This document shows positions 24,821-33,836 of a stretch of 64,000 nucleotides of DNA, piece after piece; the stretch's first letter is position 1; each line of letters begins with the position of its first letter. The DNA is from Pseudomonadota bacterium (GTDB taxonomy: Bacteria; Pseudomonadota; Gammaproteobacteria; Burkholderiales; Rhodocyclaceae), in NCBI GenBank assembly GCA_018261905.1, contig JAGTRU010000006.1:216940-280939 (forward strand), given 5' to 3'. The position numbers and the translations under genes are program-made. The notes under the pieces are model-generated. The model made no database searches. It was not told where the DNA came from and saw only the letters and a program-made list of their open reading frames with translations.

Positions 24821-26758
24821 ATGCTGACTGTTTTGGTGCGAATGCCGCCCGTCGCCAAGAAGCTGTTGATGGTGACGGTTGATTCTGTGCTTGTCACCCT
24901 TTCGTTGTGGTTAGCTTTTTGCCTGCGCTTGAGTGGGTGGTATGCGGATTTGGCTGTCTTGATGCCAGTGTCCATATTGCTGGTGCTGGTGTCTCTGCCC
25001 ATGTTCAGTTTCCTCGGGCTCTATCGGGGCGTCGTGCGCCACATGGGTGAGCAGGGGGTTTTCCAGTTGATCAAGGCAACCGCCACTTCCTCTCTGGTGG
25101 TGGCGATTCTGGCAACGTTGGCTTCGTCCGGCTTCTTTCCCCGTTCCATTTTCATTATTTACGGCTTGCTGCTGTTCGCTCTGTTGGCCTCCAGTCGCGT
25201 AATTGCCGCCTATCTGCTGGGCGGGCGGCGCTCGCTCCGCCAGGGTAAGCGGGTGGCGATCTATGGGGCAGCGGAATTGGGCCGGCAATTGGCCTCCACC
25301 TTGCGCTTGGGTACGGACTTCTTGCCGGTTGTTTTCCTGGATCGTGATGCCCATTTGCAGGGGCGCAATATCGGCGCCCTTGAAGTGCTCAATCCCTATC
25401 GCGACGATCTCCAGGCCATTTTGTACCGCATGGGGGTCGATGAAATTCTGCTGGCCATTCCCGACCTGGGACCTAGTCAGCGACGGTCGATCCTTGAACG
25501 CCTCGAAGGCCTGGCATTTCATGTCCGTACCGTGCCGAGCATGGAGGATATTTTGGCCGGCAGGGCGCGGCTGGATCAGTTGGTCGAGGTGTCGATCGAG
25601 GATTTGCTCGGTCGTGACCAAGTCCCGGCGATGCCGGATCTGCTTGGGCACTGTATTACCGGGCGCCGGGTACTGGTGACCGGGGCCGGGGGCTCCATCG
25701 GTAGCGAGCTATGCCGTCAGGTGTTGCGGCAGAATGCCAGTTTTCTGGTGCTGTTCGAGCATTCTGAATTTGCCCTTTACACGATTGAAATGGAATTGCG
25801 CCAAATCTGCGAGCGGGAAGGGCTGGCTACCGAATTGCTGCCCGTGCTGGGGTCGGTGCAGGACCGCCGCCTGGTTGAGCGCGTGTTCGATGAAATGGCA
25901 CCGGACACGGTGTATCACGCGGCAGCCTACAAGCACGTGCCGATGGTCGAGGAAAATCCCTTTGAAGGTATCCGCAATAATGTGTTTGGCACCCAGGTGG
26001 TGGCCGAGGTGGCGCAGCGGGCCGGGGTTCGGCATTTTGTGCTGATTTCCACCGACAAGGCAGTGCGGCCGACCAATGTGATGGGGGCCAGCAAGCGACT
26101 GGCTGAACTGGTGTTACAGGCCTGCGCCATGGGCTCGACGAAAACGACCTTCAGCATGGTGCGTTTCGGCAATGTGCTTGGCTCATCTGGTTCCGTTGTA
26201 CCGCTGTTCCGCCGCCAGATTGCCGAAGGCGGGCCGGTGACGCTGACGCATGTCGATATCACCCGCTTCTTCATGACCATCCCGGAAGCCGTCCAGTTGG
26301 TGATTCAGGCCGGGGCGATGGCCAGCGGTGGCGAGGTGTTCGTGCTGGATATGGGAGAGCCGGTACGTATCGTCGATCTGGCAGAAAAAATGATTCGTTT
26401 GAGTGGTCATAAAGTTAAGTCAGCAACTAGTCCGGATGGGGATGTCGAGATACAGATCACCGGCTTGCGCCCCGGAGAGAAGCTTTACGAAGAATTGCTC
26501 ATCGGGGATGCGGTAGGGGATACCGTGCATCCTCGTATTTTGCGAGCCGAGGAGGAGTGCTTCGAATGGTCGGTTTTACGGCCTGCGTTGGATCAACTGG
26601 GCGTGTTGGTTGAAAAAAGTGACCGCTTTGCGGTGCGAACATTTCTCCAGCGTTGGGTTGTCGGGTATCGGCCAAATCCGTGTGAGTCTGGCTCTGTTGT
26701 GGAGGGCGCGGCGCAAACTTCAAGACCCCCAGCAGAGCGGCCCGCTCTGGCTGCTTGA
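24821..26758 (+). CDS. wbpM: WbpM/FlaA1/PglF-type UDP-GlcNAc 4,6-dehydratase, membrane-anchored (copy 1)
   Basis: This is a 645-aa inner-membrane protein. Four TM segments occupy roughly residues 10-115. A CoA-binding-like Rossmann region follows (RVAIYGAAELGRQLAS), and the SDR catalytic domain begins near 283 with VLVTGAGGSIGSELCRQ. Catalytic elements include LISTDKAVRPTNVMGASKR (the SMK-type Met in place of Tyr) and MVRFGNVLGSSGSVVPLF; a C-terminal GLRPGEKLYEELL is also typical. It converts UDP-GlcNAc into the UDP-4-keto-6-deoxy sugar used for QuiNAc or bacillosamine-type sugars. A ribosome site GGAAG precedes the ATG. A paralogue follows 102 bp later. Confidence 0.93.
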   Translation: MLTVLVRMPPVAKKLLMVTVDSVLVTLSLWLAFCLRLSGWYADLAVLMPVSILLVLVSLPMFSFLGLYRGVVRHMGEQGVFQLIKATATSSLVVAILATLASSGFFPRSIFIIYGLLLFALLASSRVIAAYLLGGRRSLRQGKRVAIYGAAELGRQLASTLRLGTDFLPVVFLDRDAHLQGRNIGALEVLNPYRDDLQAILYRMGVDEILLAIPDLGPSQRRSILERLEGLAFHVRTVPSMEDILAGRARLDQLVEVSIEDLLGRDQVPAMPDLLGHCITGRRVLVTGAGGSIGSELCRQVLRQNASFLVLFEHSEFALYTIEMELRQICEREGLATELLPVLGSVQDRRLVERVFDEMAPDTVYHAAAYKHVPMVEENPFEGIRNNVFGTQVVAEVAQRAGVRHFVLISTDKAVRPTNVMGASKRLAELVLQACAMGSTKTTFSMVRFGNVLGSSGSVVPLFRRQIAEGGPVTLTHVDITRFFMTIPEAVQLVIQAGAMASGGEVFVLDMGEPVRIVDLAEKMIRLSGHKVKSATSPDGDVEIQITGLRPGEKLYEELLIGDAVGDTVHPRILRAEEECFEWSVLRPALDQLGVLVEKSDRFAVRTFLQRWVVGYRPNPCESGSVVEGAAQTSRPPAERPALAA

Positions 26759-26860
26759 GCTCTCTATCCGTTGGCTGGCGCTTAGCTTTGTGAGAAGGTG
26801 TCCGGGGCGGCATGGTATTATCGCCGCTTGTGATTCCTATGCAGAAGAATTAGTAGCTAG

Positions 26861-28906
26861 ATGCTGAAGAGATCAAATAAGCCAGTACTTAAGCCGGAAG
26901 GTGTTTTAAATCCACAGCGTCTACGTAGCTTCCTGCTCGGGCTGCCCCGGTTGCCGAAGCTCGTTCTGCAAGTTGCTGCTGACGTTGTCCTGATCTGGTT
27001 TTCTCTCTGGTTGGCCTACGTCGTAAGACGCGAGCACAGTGGTTTTACCGAAACTTTCGGTGAATATGGCTGGTTGTTCGTTCTCGTGCCATTGATTGCC
27101 GTGCCGCTATTTGCCTATTTCGGCCTGTACCGTGCGGTCATGCGCTATGTTGGCACTCATGCGCTGCTCGCGGTTCTAAAGGCCGTCAGTATGTCGGCGC
27201 TAGTACTGGTTGCCGTCGTTATCTACCCCTTGCCGCACGTTGCTGTACCTCGCTCCTTGCCCGTGCTGTATTGGTGTCTTTGCTTGCTGATGGTCAGTAA
27301 TCTGCGTTTGCTGATGCGGCAGTTCTTCCGGGGGGAGTGGCTGCCTTCATCCGAGAATGCTGAGGATCAGGCGAATGGAAATGGCTCTGGCTGTAAGTCG
27401 CGAGTGGCGATTTATGGGGCCGGCTCGGCCGGGCATCAATTGCTGACGGCATTGCGGATAGGACGCGAAATGCTCCCCGTCGCTTTTATGGATGATGATC
27501 CAGGGCTGTGGGGGCGGCTGATCGATGGCCTGCTGGTTTATCCTCCAGACCAGATCGAACAAATGATCAAGGAAAGCGGGGCGCGTGAGTTGCTCCTGGC
27601 GGTTCCTTCCGCAAGCCGCGCCCGGCGTCGGGCGATTCTCGATGCATTTGAACACTTCCCGCTCCATGTGCGCACGGTGCCCGGTTTTATGGATTTGGCC
27701 AGCGGTCGGGTGACGGTAACCGATTTGCAGGAGGTGGATATCTCCGACCTCCTTGGCCGCGAGCCGGTAATCCCCGATGCCGCCCTCTTCGAGCGATGCA
27801 TCCGCAATCAAGTCGTGATGGTGACGGGGGCCGGGGGGTCGATCGGTTCGGAGTTGTGTCGCCAGATCGTTACCAGTGGGCCGCGCGTCCTGATATTGTT
27901 TGAGCATTCGGAATTTGCCCTGTATAGCATTCATAGTGAGTTGGTCCGTTGGCTCCAATTGGCGGATGGGGCTACCGAAATACTTCCAATCCTTGGCTCC
28001 GTTCGAAATAGTGGCCGTCTGCTGGATGTTATGCGGACCTGGGGGGTTAATACGGTCTACCACGCGGCGGCTTATAAGCATGTGCCGATGGTTGAACATA
28101 ACATCGCCGAAGGGTTCTTCAACAATACGATGGGCACCTTGTACTCTGCTCAGGCGGCAGTGCTCGCCGGCGTTGAGAACTTTGTGCTGATTTCGACGGA
28201 TAAAGCGGTAAGACCCACTAACGTCATGGGTAGTACCAAACGCATGGCCGAAATGGTGCTGCAGGCACTGAGCCGCGAGACAATACCGAGTTTATTTCGT
28301 CTGCAGCATCTGGGGCCGCAGCCGAATCGAACGCGCTTTACCATGGTGCGCTTTGGCAATGTGCTGGGTTCCTCGGGGTCGGTGATTCCGCTGTTTCGCG
28401 AGCAGATCCGGCGCGGTGGGCCGGTAACGGTGACCCATCCGGAGATTACCCGCTACTTCATGACCATTCCGGAGGCGGCGCAACTGGTTATTCAGGCGGG
28501 GTCTTTGGGGGCCGGAGGCGATGTTTTTGTGCTGGATATGGGCCAACCCGTAAAAATTGTCGAGTTGGCCGAAAAGATGATCCGTCTCTCTGGGTTCTCT
28601 GGGCGGACAGCGAATAAGCCGGAGGGGGATATCGATATCGTTTTTACCGGGCTTCGGCCGGGTGAAAAGTTATACGAGGAGCTCCTGATCGGTGACGATG
28701 TGGGGGCGACGGATCATCCCATGATTATGCGGGCCGAAGAAGAGTATTTGTCATGGGATGAACTGACGGCACTCTTGCAGGGTTTGATTGACGCGATCAA
28801 AGCGGATGATTATTTGCGCATTCGCATGCTCTTGCAGCAAGTTGTCAGTGGTTATCGTCCCGACGAGAGGATCGTCGATCTGATATATACCGCCAAGGCG
28901 ACGTAA
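26861..28906 (+). CDS. WbpM/FlaA1/PglF-type UDP-GlcNAc 4,6-dehydratase, membrane-anchored (copy 2)
   Basis: This is a 681-aa paralogue of the preceding gene with the same order: four TM segments (about residues 25-150), Rossmann-like VAIYGAGSAGHQLLTALR, then SDR domain VTGAGGSIGSELCRQIV. Conserved LISTDKAVRPTNVMGSTKRM, MVRFGNVLGSSGSVIPLF and GLRPGEKLYEELLIGDDV are present. An insertion near residue 475 (IPSLFRLQHLGPQPNRTRFT) distinguishes it. Both copies keep the catalytic motifs, so neither is obviously decayed. Two intact tandem copies may supply distinct sugars or ensure dosage. It is the last gene of the polysaccharide cluster. Confidence 0.93.
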   Translation: MLKRSNKPVLKPEGVLNPQRLRSFLLGLPRLPKLVLQVAADVVLIWFSLWLAYVVRREHSGFTETFGEYGWLFVLVPLIAVPLFAYFGLYRAVMRYVGTHALLAVLKAVSMSALVLVAVVIYPLPHVAVPRSLPVLYWCLCLLMVSNLRLLMRQFFRGEWLPSSENAEDQANGNGSGCKSRVAIYGAGSAGHQLLTALRIGREMLPVAFMDDDPGLWGRLIDGLLVYPPDQIEQMIKESGARELLLAVPSASRARRRAILDAFEHFPLHVRTVPGFMDLASGRVTVTDLQEVDISDLLGREPVIPDAALFERCIRNQVVMVTGAGGSIGSELCRQIVTSGPRVLILFEHSEFALYSIHSELVRWLQLADGATEILPILGSVRNSGRLLDVMRTWGVNTVYHAAAYKHVPMVEHNIAEGFFNNTMGTLYSAQAAVLAGVENFVLISTDKAVRPTNVMGSTKRMAEMVLQALSRETIPSLFRLQHLGPQPNRTRFTMVRFGNVLGSSGSVIPLFREQIRRGGPVTVTHPEITRYFMTIPEAAQLVIQAGSLGAGGDVFVLDMGQPVKIVELAEKMIRLSGFSGRTANKPEGDIDIVFTGLRPGEKLYEELLIGDDVGATDHPMIMRAEEEYLSWDELTALLQGLIDAIKADDYLRIRMLLQQVVSGYRPDERIVDLIYTAKAT

Positions 28907-29011
28907 GTCCGGCGCCTGTGCGGCGGTGGTTTCTGCGAGTTACCAAGAAATGCTTGCGGAGTAGGATGGCGGGCGCGTTAGTAATGGTTGCCGACTATTT
29001 ACTTTTAAATA

Positions 29012-29040
29012 TTGAAAAATATATCAATACAAATTAAATT
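29012..29040 (+). promoter_or_regulatory. Putative sigma-70 promoter of hns-like gene
   Basis: TTGAAA (29012-29017) and TAAATT (29035-29040) have a 17-bp spacer within a conspicuously AT-rich stretch (28985-29055). The transcription start would lie about 25 bp before the ATG. AT-rich bent DNA is also a typical H-NS binding site, so autoregulation is plausible. Confidence 0.45.
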
Positions 29041-29070
29041 GTTGCCACCAATTAACTAGCGGAGGTAAAT

Positions 29071-29394
29071 ATGGAATTGTCTAATCTGTCTGTTTCCCAG
29101 CTACGCGACCTGCAGCAGCAAATTCCCGCCGAATTGAAGCGGCGTGAAGCGCAGGAAAAAGTGGCTATCCTGAATGAAGTCCGGGCTTTTGCCAAAGCCC
29201 GTGGTTATGCCATCGAGGATTTGCTGGGCAAGGAAGTCAAGGTCAAAGTGCCGAGCGGCAATAAGGTCAAGGTTAAATACCGCCATCCGGAAAATGTCGA
29301 GCTGGAATGGACGGGGCGTGGTCGCCGGCCAAAATGGGTTGAAGCCTGGTTGGCCAATGATGGCGCCAGTCTCGATAACCTGCTGGTTGGTTAA
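29071..29394 (+). CDS. hns: H-NS-family DNA-binding protein
   Basis: This is a 107-aa protein. An N-terminal coiled-coil oligomerisation region (LSVSQLRDLQQQIPAELKRR, residues about 6-25) precedes a C-terminal domain with the core WTGRGRRPKWVEAWLAN (about 80-96), the AT-hook-like motif of the H-NS/BpH3 family. These proteins silence AT-rich foreign DNA. GGAGG lies 6 bp before the ATG. The stop at 29392-29394 directly abuts the surE start with no spacer, so the two are co-transcribed and probably translationally coupled. An H-NS gene beside an AT-rich glycan cluster invites a regulatory link (inference). Confidence 0.9.
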   Translation: MELSNLSVSQLRDLQQQIPAELKRREAQEKVAILNEVRAFAKARGYAIEDLLGKEVKVKVPSGNKVKVKYRHPENVELEWTGRGRRPKWVEAWLANDGASLDNLLVG

Positions 29395-30135
29395 ATGCGT
29401 ATTCTGCTGAGTAACGACGATGGTTATTTCGCTCCCGGCCTGGCTGCGCTAGCGGAGGCCCTGGCCGGCCTTGGCGAAATAGTGGTCGTCGCTCCGGAGC
29501 AGAATCGCAGTGGGGCGAGTAATTCACTGACGCTGGATCGGCCTTTGCTGTTGAAAAAGGCGGCCAGCGGCTTTTATTTTGTGAACGGTACGCCGACGGA
29601 TTGTGTCCATCTGGCGGTGACCGGCATGCTGGACGAGTTGCCCGATATTATTGTTTCCGGGATTAATGCCGGGGCCAATATGGGCGACGATACGATTTAT
29701 TCCGGGACGGTGGCGGCTGCCACCGAGGGATTTTTATTGGGTATTCCCTCGATTGCAATTTCACTGACCAGTTTCGAAGGAAAGAATTTCGCGACTGCCG
29801 GGCGGGTGGCGCGCCAATTGGTCGAGCGATTCATTCGGAATCCGGTGAAAGAGCCGGTATTGCTCAATGTCAATGTGCCGGATATTCCCCACGATCAACT
29901 GCAGGGAATGGAAGTGACCCGCCTCGGGCGGCGGCATAAGGCGGAGCCGGTTGTTAAAATGCGTTCGCCCCGCAATGAAACGGTTTATTGGGTCGGGGCG
30001 GCCGGCGCGGCGGCAGATGCCGGACCGGGGACCGATTTTGAAGCCGTTGAGCGGGGAGCGGTTTCGCTTACCCCCTTGCAGATCGATTTGACCAATACGG
30101 CACAAATGCCGTCCATTCGCCACTGGATGCAATGA
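29395..30135 (+). CDS. surE: 5'/3'-nucleotidase SurE
   Basis: This is a 246-aa cytosolic metal-dependent phosphatase of usual length. The N-terminus [16 protein letters not shown] holds the catalytic Asp pair. [33 protein letters not shown] and [20 protein letters not shown] are conserved SurE motifs. It dephosphorylates nucleoside monophosphates and is expressed with stationary-phase genes in many proteobacteria. It begins immediately after the hns stop and overlaps pcm by 4 bp, the standard surE-pcm-nlpD-rpoS arrangement. Confidence 0.97.
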   Translation: MRILLSNDDGYFAPGLAALAEALAGLGEIVVVAPEQNRSGASNSLTLDRPLLLKKAASGFYFVNGTPTDCVHLAVTGMLDELPDIIVSGINAGANMGDDTIYSGTVAAATEGFLLGIPSIAISLTSFEGKNFATAGRVARQLVERFIRNPVKEPVLLNVNVPDIPHDQLQGMEVTRLGRRHKAEPVVKMRSPRNETVYWVGAAGAAADAGPGTDFEAVERGAVSLTPLQIDLTNTAQMPSIRHWMQ

Positions 30136-30794
30136 CTTTGACCAAGCTGCACGGTATCGGCATGACCTCGCAACGGACGCGGGCGCGCATGATCGAGCGT
30201 TTGCGTGAGAAGGGTATTCGCAATGATGCGGTGCTCAGTGCCATGGCGGCGGTGCCGCGCCATGTTTTTGTCGAGGAAGCGTTGGCTTCCCGAGCCTATG
30301 AAGACACGGCATTGCCGCTCGGCATGGGGCAGACGATTTCCCAGCCTTATGTCGTGGCGCGGATGATCGAATTGTTGCTCAATGGCCGTTCGTCGCTCGG
30401 CCGGACGCTGGAGGTCGGGGCCGGTTGTGGTTACCAGGCGGCCGTGCTGGCGCAATTGACGAACGAGGTTTACGCCGTCGAGCGTCTCGGGCCTTTGCTC
30501 GAGAAGGCCAAGGCCAATATGCGGACCTTGCAGCAGTTCAATGTTCGTCTGAAACATGCCGATGGCCAGTTGGGCTTGCCCGAAGCCGGGCCTTTTGACA
30601 GTATCATTGTCGCCGCCGCTGGATTGCATGTGCCGCCCGCCTTGCTTCAGCAGTTGGCACTCGGCGGTCGTCTGGTCTTGCCAGTCGGCACCGCCGAGCA
30701 GTATCTTAGCTTCATCGAACGAACGCCCCAGGGATATACCGAGACCCGGCTGGATGCCGTCCGTTTTGTCCCGCTTCTCGCAGGAACACAATGA
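30132..30794 (+). CDS. pcm: Protein-L-isoaspartate O-methyltransferase
   Basis: This is a 220-aa SAM-dependent methyltransferase. [20 protein letters not shown] and [18 protein letters not shown] are the Pcm signature. The SAM-binding motif is [17 protein letters not shown] (residues about 92-108). It starts repair of isoaspartyl residues in damaged proteins. It overlaps surE and nlpD by 4 bp each, so the operon is translationally linked. Confidence 0.97.
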   Translation: MTLTKLHGIGMTSQRTRARMIERLREKGIRNDAVLSAMAAVPRHVFVEEALASRAYEDTALPLGMGQTISQPYVVARMIELLLNGRSSLGRTLEVGAGCGYQAAVLAQLTNEVYAVERLGPLLEKAKANMRTLQQFNVRLKHADGQLGLPEAGPFDSIIVAAAGLHVPPALLQQLALGGRLVLPVGTAEQYLSFIERTPQGYTETRLDAVRFVPLLAGTQ

Positions 30795-31729
30795 TTCGAA
30801 TTTTTTTCCTGATTCTGCCCGGTTTGTTGCTCGGCGGCTGTTTTTCCCAGCCGCCGGCTCCCTCGGTCGACCGGGCGGCAACGCCGGCCGTGCGTACCGC
30901 GCCGGTCGTCGCGCCGCCGACGGGGCCGGGTTATTACACGGTTAAGCGCGGCGATACGCTGTACCGCATCGCGCTCGAAATTGGTCAGGACTACAAGGAT
31001 ATTGCGACTTGGAACAACTTGGCCAATCCCTCGGCGATCAAGGAAGGGCAGGTCTTGATCGTGGCCCCGCCGGGAACGCTAAGTGCGCCGGGGGCGCCGG
31101 AGGGCAACGGGAGTGCGGTCAGCAAGCCGATTGCCATCGGTGGCGGGGTCGAAACCCGTTCGCTCGATCAACCCGCTGTCGTCGTTCCCCAGAACGGCAA
31201 CCTCAAACGGGAGCCCAAGGCGGGTAAGGAGCCGTATTCGGACGAGGCGTATGCCCGTTTGAACAAGACGGCCGAAGCGCCGAAAACTCCCGAGAGCCAC
31301 CCCGAGAGCAAGTCTGAAAACAAGCCGGAAACGGTCGCCCCGGCACCGCCTGCCGGTCCGGAAGAGGTGCCCTGGTTGTGGCCGTCGCCAGCCAAGGTGG
31401 TGGCACCCTACAGCGATTCCGGCAACAAGGGGCTCGACTTCTCGGGCCGGGCCGGCGATCCGGTGCTTGCCGCCGGCGATGGCAAGGTGGTGTATGCCGG
31501 CTCCGGGCTGCGTGGCTACGGCGAACTGGTGATCGTCAAGCACAACGGCACTTACCTGTCGGCCTATGCCCATAACCGGAAAATTCTGGTCAAGGAAGGC
31601 CAGTCCGTGACACGCGGGCAAAAAATCGCCGAAATGGGCAGTACCGATACCGACTCGGTCAAGTTGCACTTTGAAATCCGCAAACAAGGCAAGCCGGTTG
31701 ATCCGGCTCAGTATTTGCCGAAACGATGA
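30791..31729 (+). CDS. nlpD: NlpD-type LysM/M23 lipoprotein
   Basis: This is a 312-aa lipoprotein with signal [13 protein letters not shown] and lipobox LGGC (Cys18). A LysM domain (about residues 45-90: YTVKRGDTLYRIALEIGQDY to GQVLIVAPPG) is followed by a low-complexity linker rich in Pro, Glu and Lys, and a C-terminal M23-like domain (about 195-308: GLDFSGRAGDPVLAAGDGKV, IVKHNGTYLSAYAHN, KLHFEIRKQGKPVDP). In NlpD homologues the M23 domain usually lacks some zinc ligands and acts as an amidase activator during division; here the first His site reads GLDFS, consistent with that. The rpoS promoter often lies within nlpD. Confidence 0.95.
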   Translation: MIRIFFLILPGLLLGGCFSQPPAPSVDRAATPAVRTAPVVAPPTGPGYYTVKRGDTLYRIALEIGQDYKDIATWNNLANPSAIKEGQVLIVAPPGTLSAPGAPEGNGSAVSKPIAIGGGVETRSLDQPAVVVPQNGNLKREPKAGKEPYSDEAYARLNKTAEAPKTPESHPESKSENKPETVAPAPPAGPEEVPWLWPSPAKVVAPYSDSGNKGLDFSGRAGDPVLAAGDGKVVYAGSGLRGYGELVIVKHNGTYLSAYAHNRKILVKEGQSVTRGQKIAEMGSTDTDSVKLHFEIRKQGKPVDPAQYLPKR

Positions 31730-32658
31730 GCCAGACCGGGGAGGGCCTCGACGACGAGGAGTTTGAGGGGCAACCCGAAGACTCCTTGCCCCTCGCCGAG
31801 ACGGAGTCTGCGGCGCCGGAAATCGAGTTGCTGGAGGACGTTACCCAGCTCTATCTCAACGAGATCGGCGCCAAACCGCTGCTCACGCCGGAGGAAGAGG
31901 TGGCGACGGCGCGCCAGGTCAGGGCCGGCGACTTCGCCGCCCGGCAGAAAATGATCGAGCACAACCTGCGGCTCGTCGTGAATATCGCCAAGTACTACCT
32001 GAACCGGGGGATTCCGCTGCTCGACCTGATCGAGGAAGGCAATCTCGGCTTGATCCATGCCCTTGAGAAGTTCGACCCGGAGCGCGGATTTCGCTTCTCG
32101 ACCTATGCTACCTGGTGGATCCGGCAGAGTATCGAGCGCGGCATCATGAACCAGTCGCGCACCATTCGCCTGCCGGTGCATGTCGTCAAGGAAATCAACG
32201 TCGTCCTGCGCGCCATGCGCCACCTGGAATCGGCCGAACGGCGCGATCTTACCGTCGAGCGCGTCGCCGCCCTGATCGACCGCTCGGTGGACGATGTTCG
32301 GCGCATCCTCTCGCTCAACGAACACATCGCCTCCCTTGATGCGCCGCTCGATATCGACCCCAATCATTCCATGGTCGAGGTCATCGCCGACGATAGCGGC
32401 GCCGATCCGGAATCCTTGCTGCAGTCGAGCGAGGTCGATGGCCTGCTCGGCACCTGGTTGGCGCAACTGACCGAGCGCCAGCGCCAGGTCATCGAGCGGC
32501 GCTACGGCCTGAACGGGGCGGATGTCGCGACTCTCGACACCATTGCCTGCGACCTCGGCCTGACCCGCGAGCGGGTGCGGCAGATCCAGATGGAAGGCCT
32601 GGACCGCATGCGCAAGATCATCAAACGCGGCAATATATCGCGCGACTCGGTGCTGTAA
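31726..32658 (+). CDS. rpoS: Stationary-phase sigma factor RpoS
   Basis: This is a 310-aa sigma-70 family factor. An acidic N-terminal stretch precedes region 1.2 (VTQLYLNEIGAKPLLTPEEE). Region 2 has LIEEGNLGLIHALEKFDPER, FSTYATWWIRQSIERGIMNQ and SRTIRLPVHV; region 4 ends with LGLTRERVRQIQMEGLDRMR. Order and neighbours identify RpoS, the general stress and stationary-phase factor, rather than RpoD or RpoH. It overlaps nlpD by 4 bp. A dispersed repeat begins 3 bp after its stop, and no conventional terminator is visible there. Confidence 0.97.
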   Translation: MSQTGEGLDDEEFEGQPEDSLPLAETESAAPEIELLEDVTQLYLNEIGAKPLLTPEEEVATARQVRAGDFAARQKMIEHNLRLVVNIAKYYLNRGIPLLDLIEEGNLGLIHALEKFDPERGFRFSTYATWWIRQSIERGIMNQSRTIRLPVHVVKEINVVLRAMRHLESAERRDLTVERVAALIDRSVDDVRRILSLNEHIASLDAPLDIDPNHSMVEVIADDSGADPESLLQSSEVDGLLGTWLAQLTERQRQVIERRYGLNGADVATLDTIACDLGLTRERVRQIQMEGLDRMRKIIKRGNISRDSVL

Positions 32659-32660
32659 GC

Positions 32661-32811
32661 CCAGAAAACCCCATTGAACTGCCGGAACACCGTGTCGCTG
32701 AGGAACAACAAAGCCTGGCTCGGGTAATTCGGCAGACCTTCCGGGTGAGCCCCATAAACCAGGCGGGCCACTGCTTTCGCGATCTTCTCTGCGCCTCTGC
32801 ACTAAGGTTTC
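32661..32811 (-). repeat. Dispersed repeat, copy A (minus orientation)
   Basis: Read on the minus strand, this starts GAAACCTTAGTGCAGAGG, continues AGAAGATCGCGAAAGCAG and GTTTATGGGG, and ends TTCAATGGGGTTTTCTGG. The same succession of blocks is found at 43655-43812 on the plus strand, and the first 47 bp also at 46814-46860. It lies in the gap between convergent rpoS and mltB, 3 bp after the rpoS stop. One frame of the two longer copies shares VYG-x2-PEG-x-PN-x-P and LLFL residues. Confidence 0.75.
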
Positions 32812-32835
32812 TTGCCGGCACGAGGCCGGCCGGGG

Positions 32836-33825
32836 CTAGCGTGGCAGGCGCTGGCGGATTTCCTCGGCGAGCTGGAAAACCGACATGGCGTAGAAGCTGG
32901 AGCGGTTGTAGCGGGTGATGACGTAAAAATTGTCGAAACCCAGCCAGTATTCCGTCGCCCGTTCCGGCGAAACCAGATCGATCAGGGCGACCGTGGCTTG
33001 CGGATCGGCGGCGCCGATGACGCCCCTTTCCCTGAGTTCGGCGACTTTCCAGCTTGGGCGGATGCCGGCTTCGCGCAGCGCTGGCTCGGGTTCGCCGGCC
33101 GTCAGTGCCGGTACGGCCACCGGCTGACCGGCTTGCCAGCCGTGCTGTTCGAGAAAATGAGCGACGCTGCCGATGGCATCGTCGACGCTGCCGGCCAGAT
33201 CGACCCGGCGGTCGCCGTCAAAGTCCACCGCGTAGCGTCGCTGGCTGCCCGGCATGAATTGCGGGATGCCGATGGCGCCGGCAAAGGAGCCTTTGATCGC
33301 GAGCGGGTCGAGATTGTTTTCGCGGGCCAGGAGGAGGAATTGCTCAAGTTCGGTACGGAAGAACTCGGCTCGCGGCGGGTAATGGAAGGCCAGCGTGGCG
33401 AGGGCCTCGAGGACGCGGAAACCGCCGGTGTTCTGACCGTACTCGGTTTCGACGCCGATGATGGCGACGATGATTTCTTCGGGAACGCCGTAGAGTGCCC
33501 GGGCGCGGGCCAATGCGACCTGGTTTTCCTGCCAGAACCGGACCCCGCCATCGATCCGCCGATTGTTCAGGAAACGCGGCCGGTAGCGTTCCCAGGACCG
33601 TTGCAGCGGCGATTCCGGCGGCTTGATCAGTTGCAGTACCCGGGCATTGGGGCTGGTCTGGGCAAATTCGCCGAGCAGTTCGCTGGCGTTCAGGCCGTGC
33701 CGTTGTTCAAGGTCGCGGGCAAAGTCGATGACTGCCGTTTCGTCGGCGAAAGTCGGCGGGGTGGGAGCAGCGTTGGCCAGGGTGGTCAGCCCGGCGATCA
33801 GCAGGGCGCCAAGAGTGTGCTTCAA
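32836..33825 (-). CDS. mltB: Lytic murein transglycosylase B
   Basis: This is a 329-aa periplasmic enzyme with a signal peptide (MKHTLGALLIAGLTTLANA) but no lipobox, so it is a soluble MltB-like form. The catalytic Glu is in VAIIGVETEYGQNTGGFRVL. SFAGAIGIPQFMPGSQRRYA and DFDGDRRVDLAGSVDDAIGS are hallmark MltB motifs. It cleaves the glycan strand to form 1,6-anhydroMurNAc ends. It starts 11 bp after tgpA on the same strand and is probably the last gene of the moxR operon. It converges with rpoS. Confidence 0.93.
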   Translation of the reverse strand: MKHTLGALLIAGLTTLANAAPTPPTFADETAVIDFARDLEQRHGLNASELLGEFAQTSPNARVLQLIKPPESPLQRSWERYRPRFLNNRRIDGGVRFWQENQVALARARALYGVPEEIIVAIIGVETEYGQNTGGFRVLEALATLAFHYPPRAEFFRTELEQFLLLARENNLDPLAIKGSFAGAIGIPQFMPGSQRRYAVDFDGDRRVDLAGSVDDAIGSVAHFLEQHGWQAGQPVAVPALTAGEPEPALREAGIRPSWKVAELRERGVIGAADPQATVALIDLVSPERATEYWLGFDNFYVITRYNRSSFYAMSVFQLAEEIRQRLPR

Positions 33826-33836
33826 GTTCTTCTCCG

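Noticed and set aside
31708..32802. 364-residue minus-strand frame across rpoS
   Set aside because: It is antisense to a clear sigma factor; its N-terminal part falls in the dispersed repeat.
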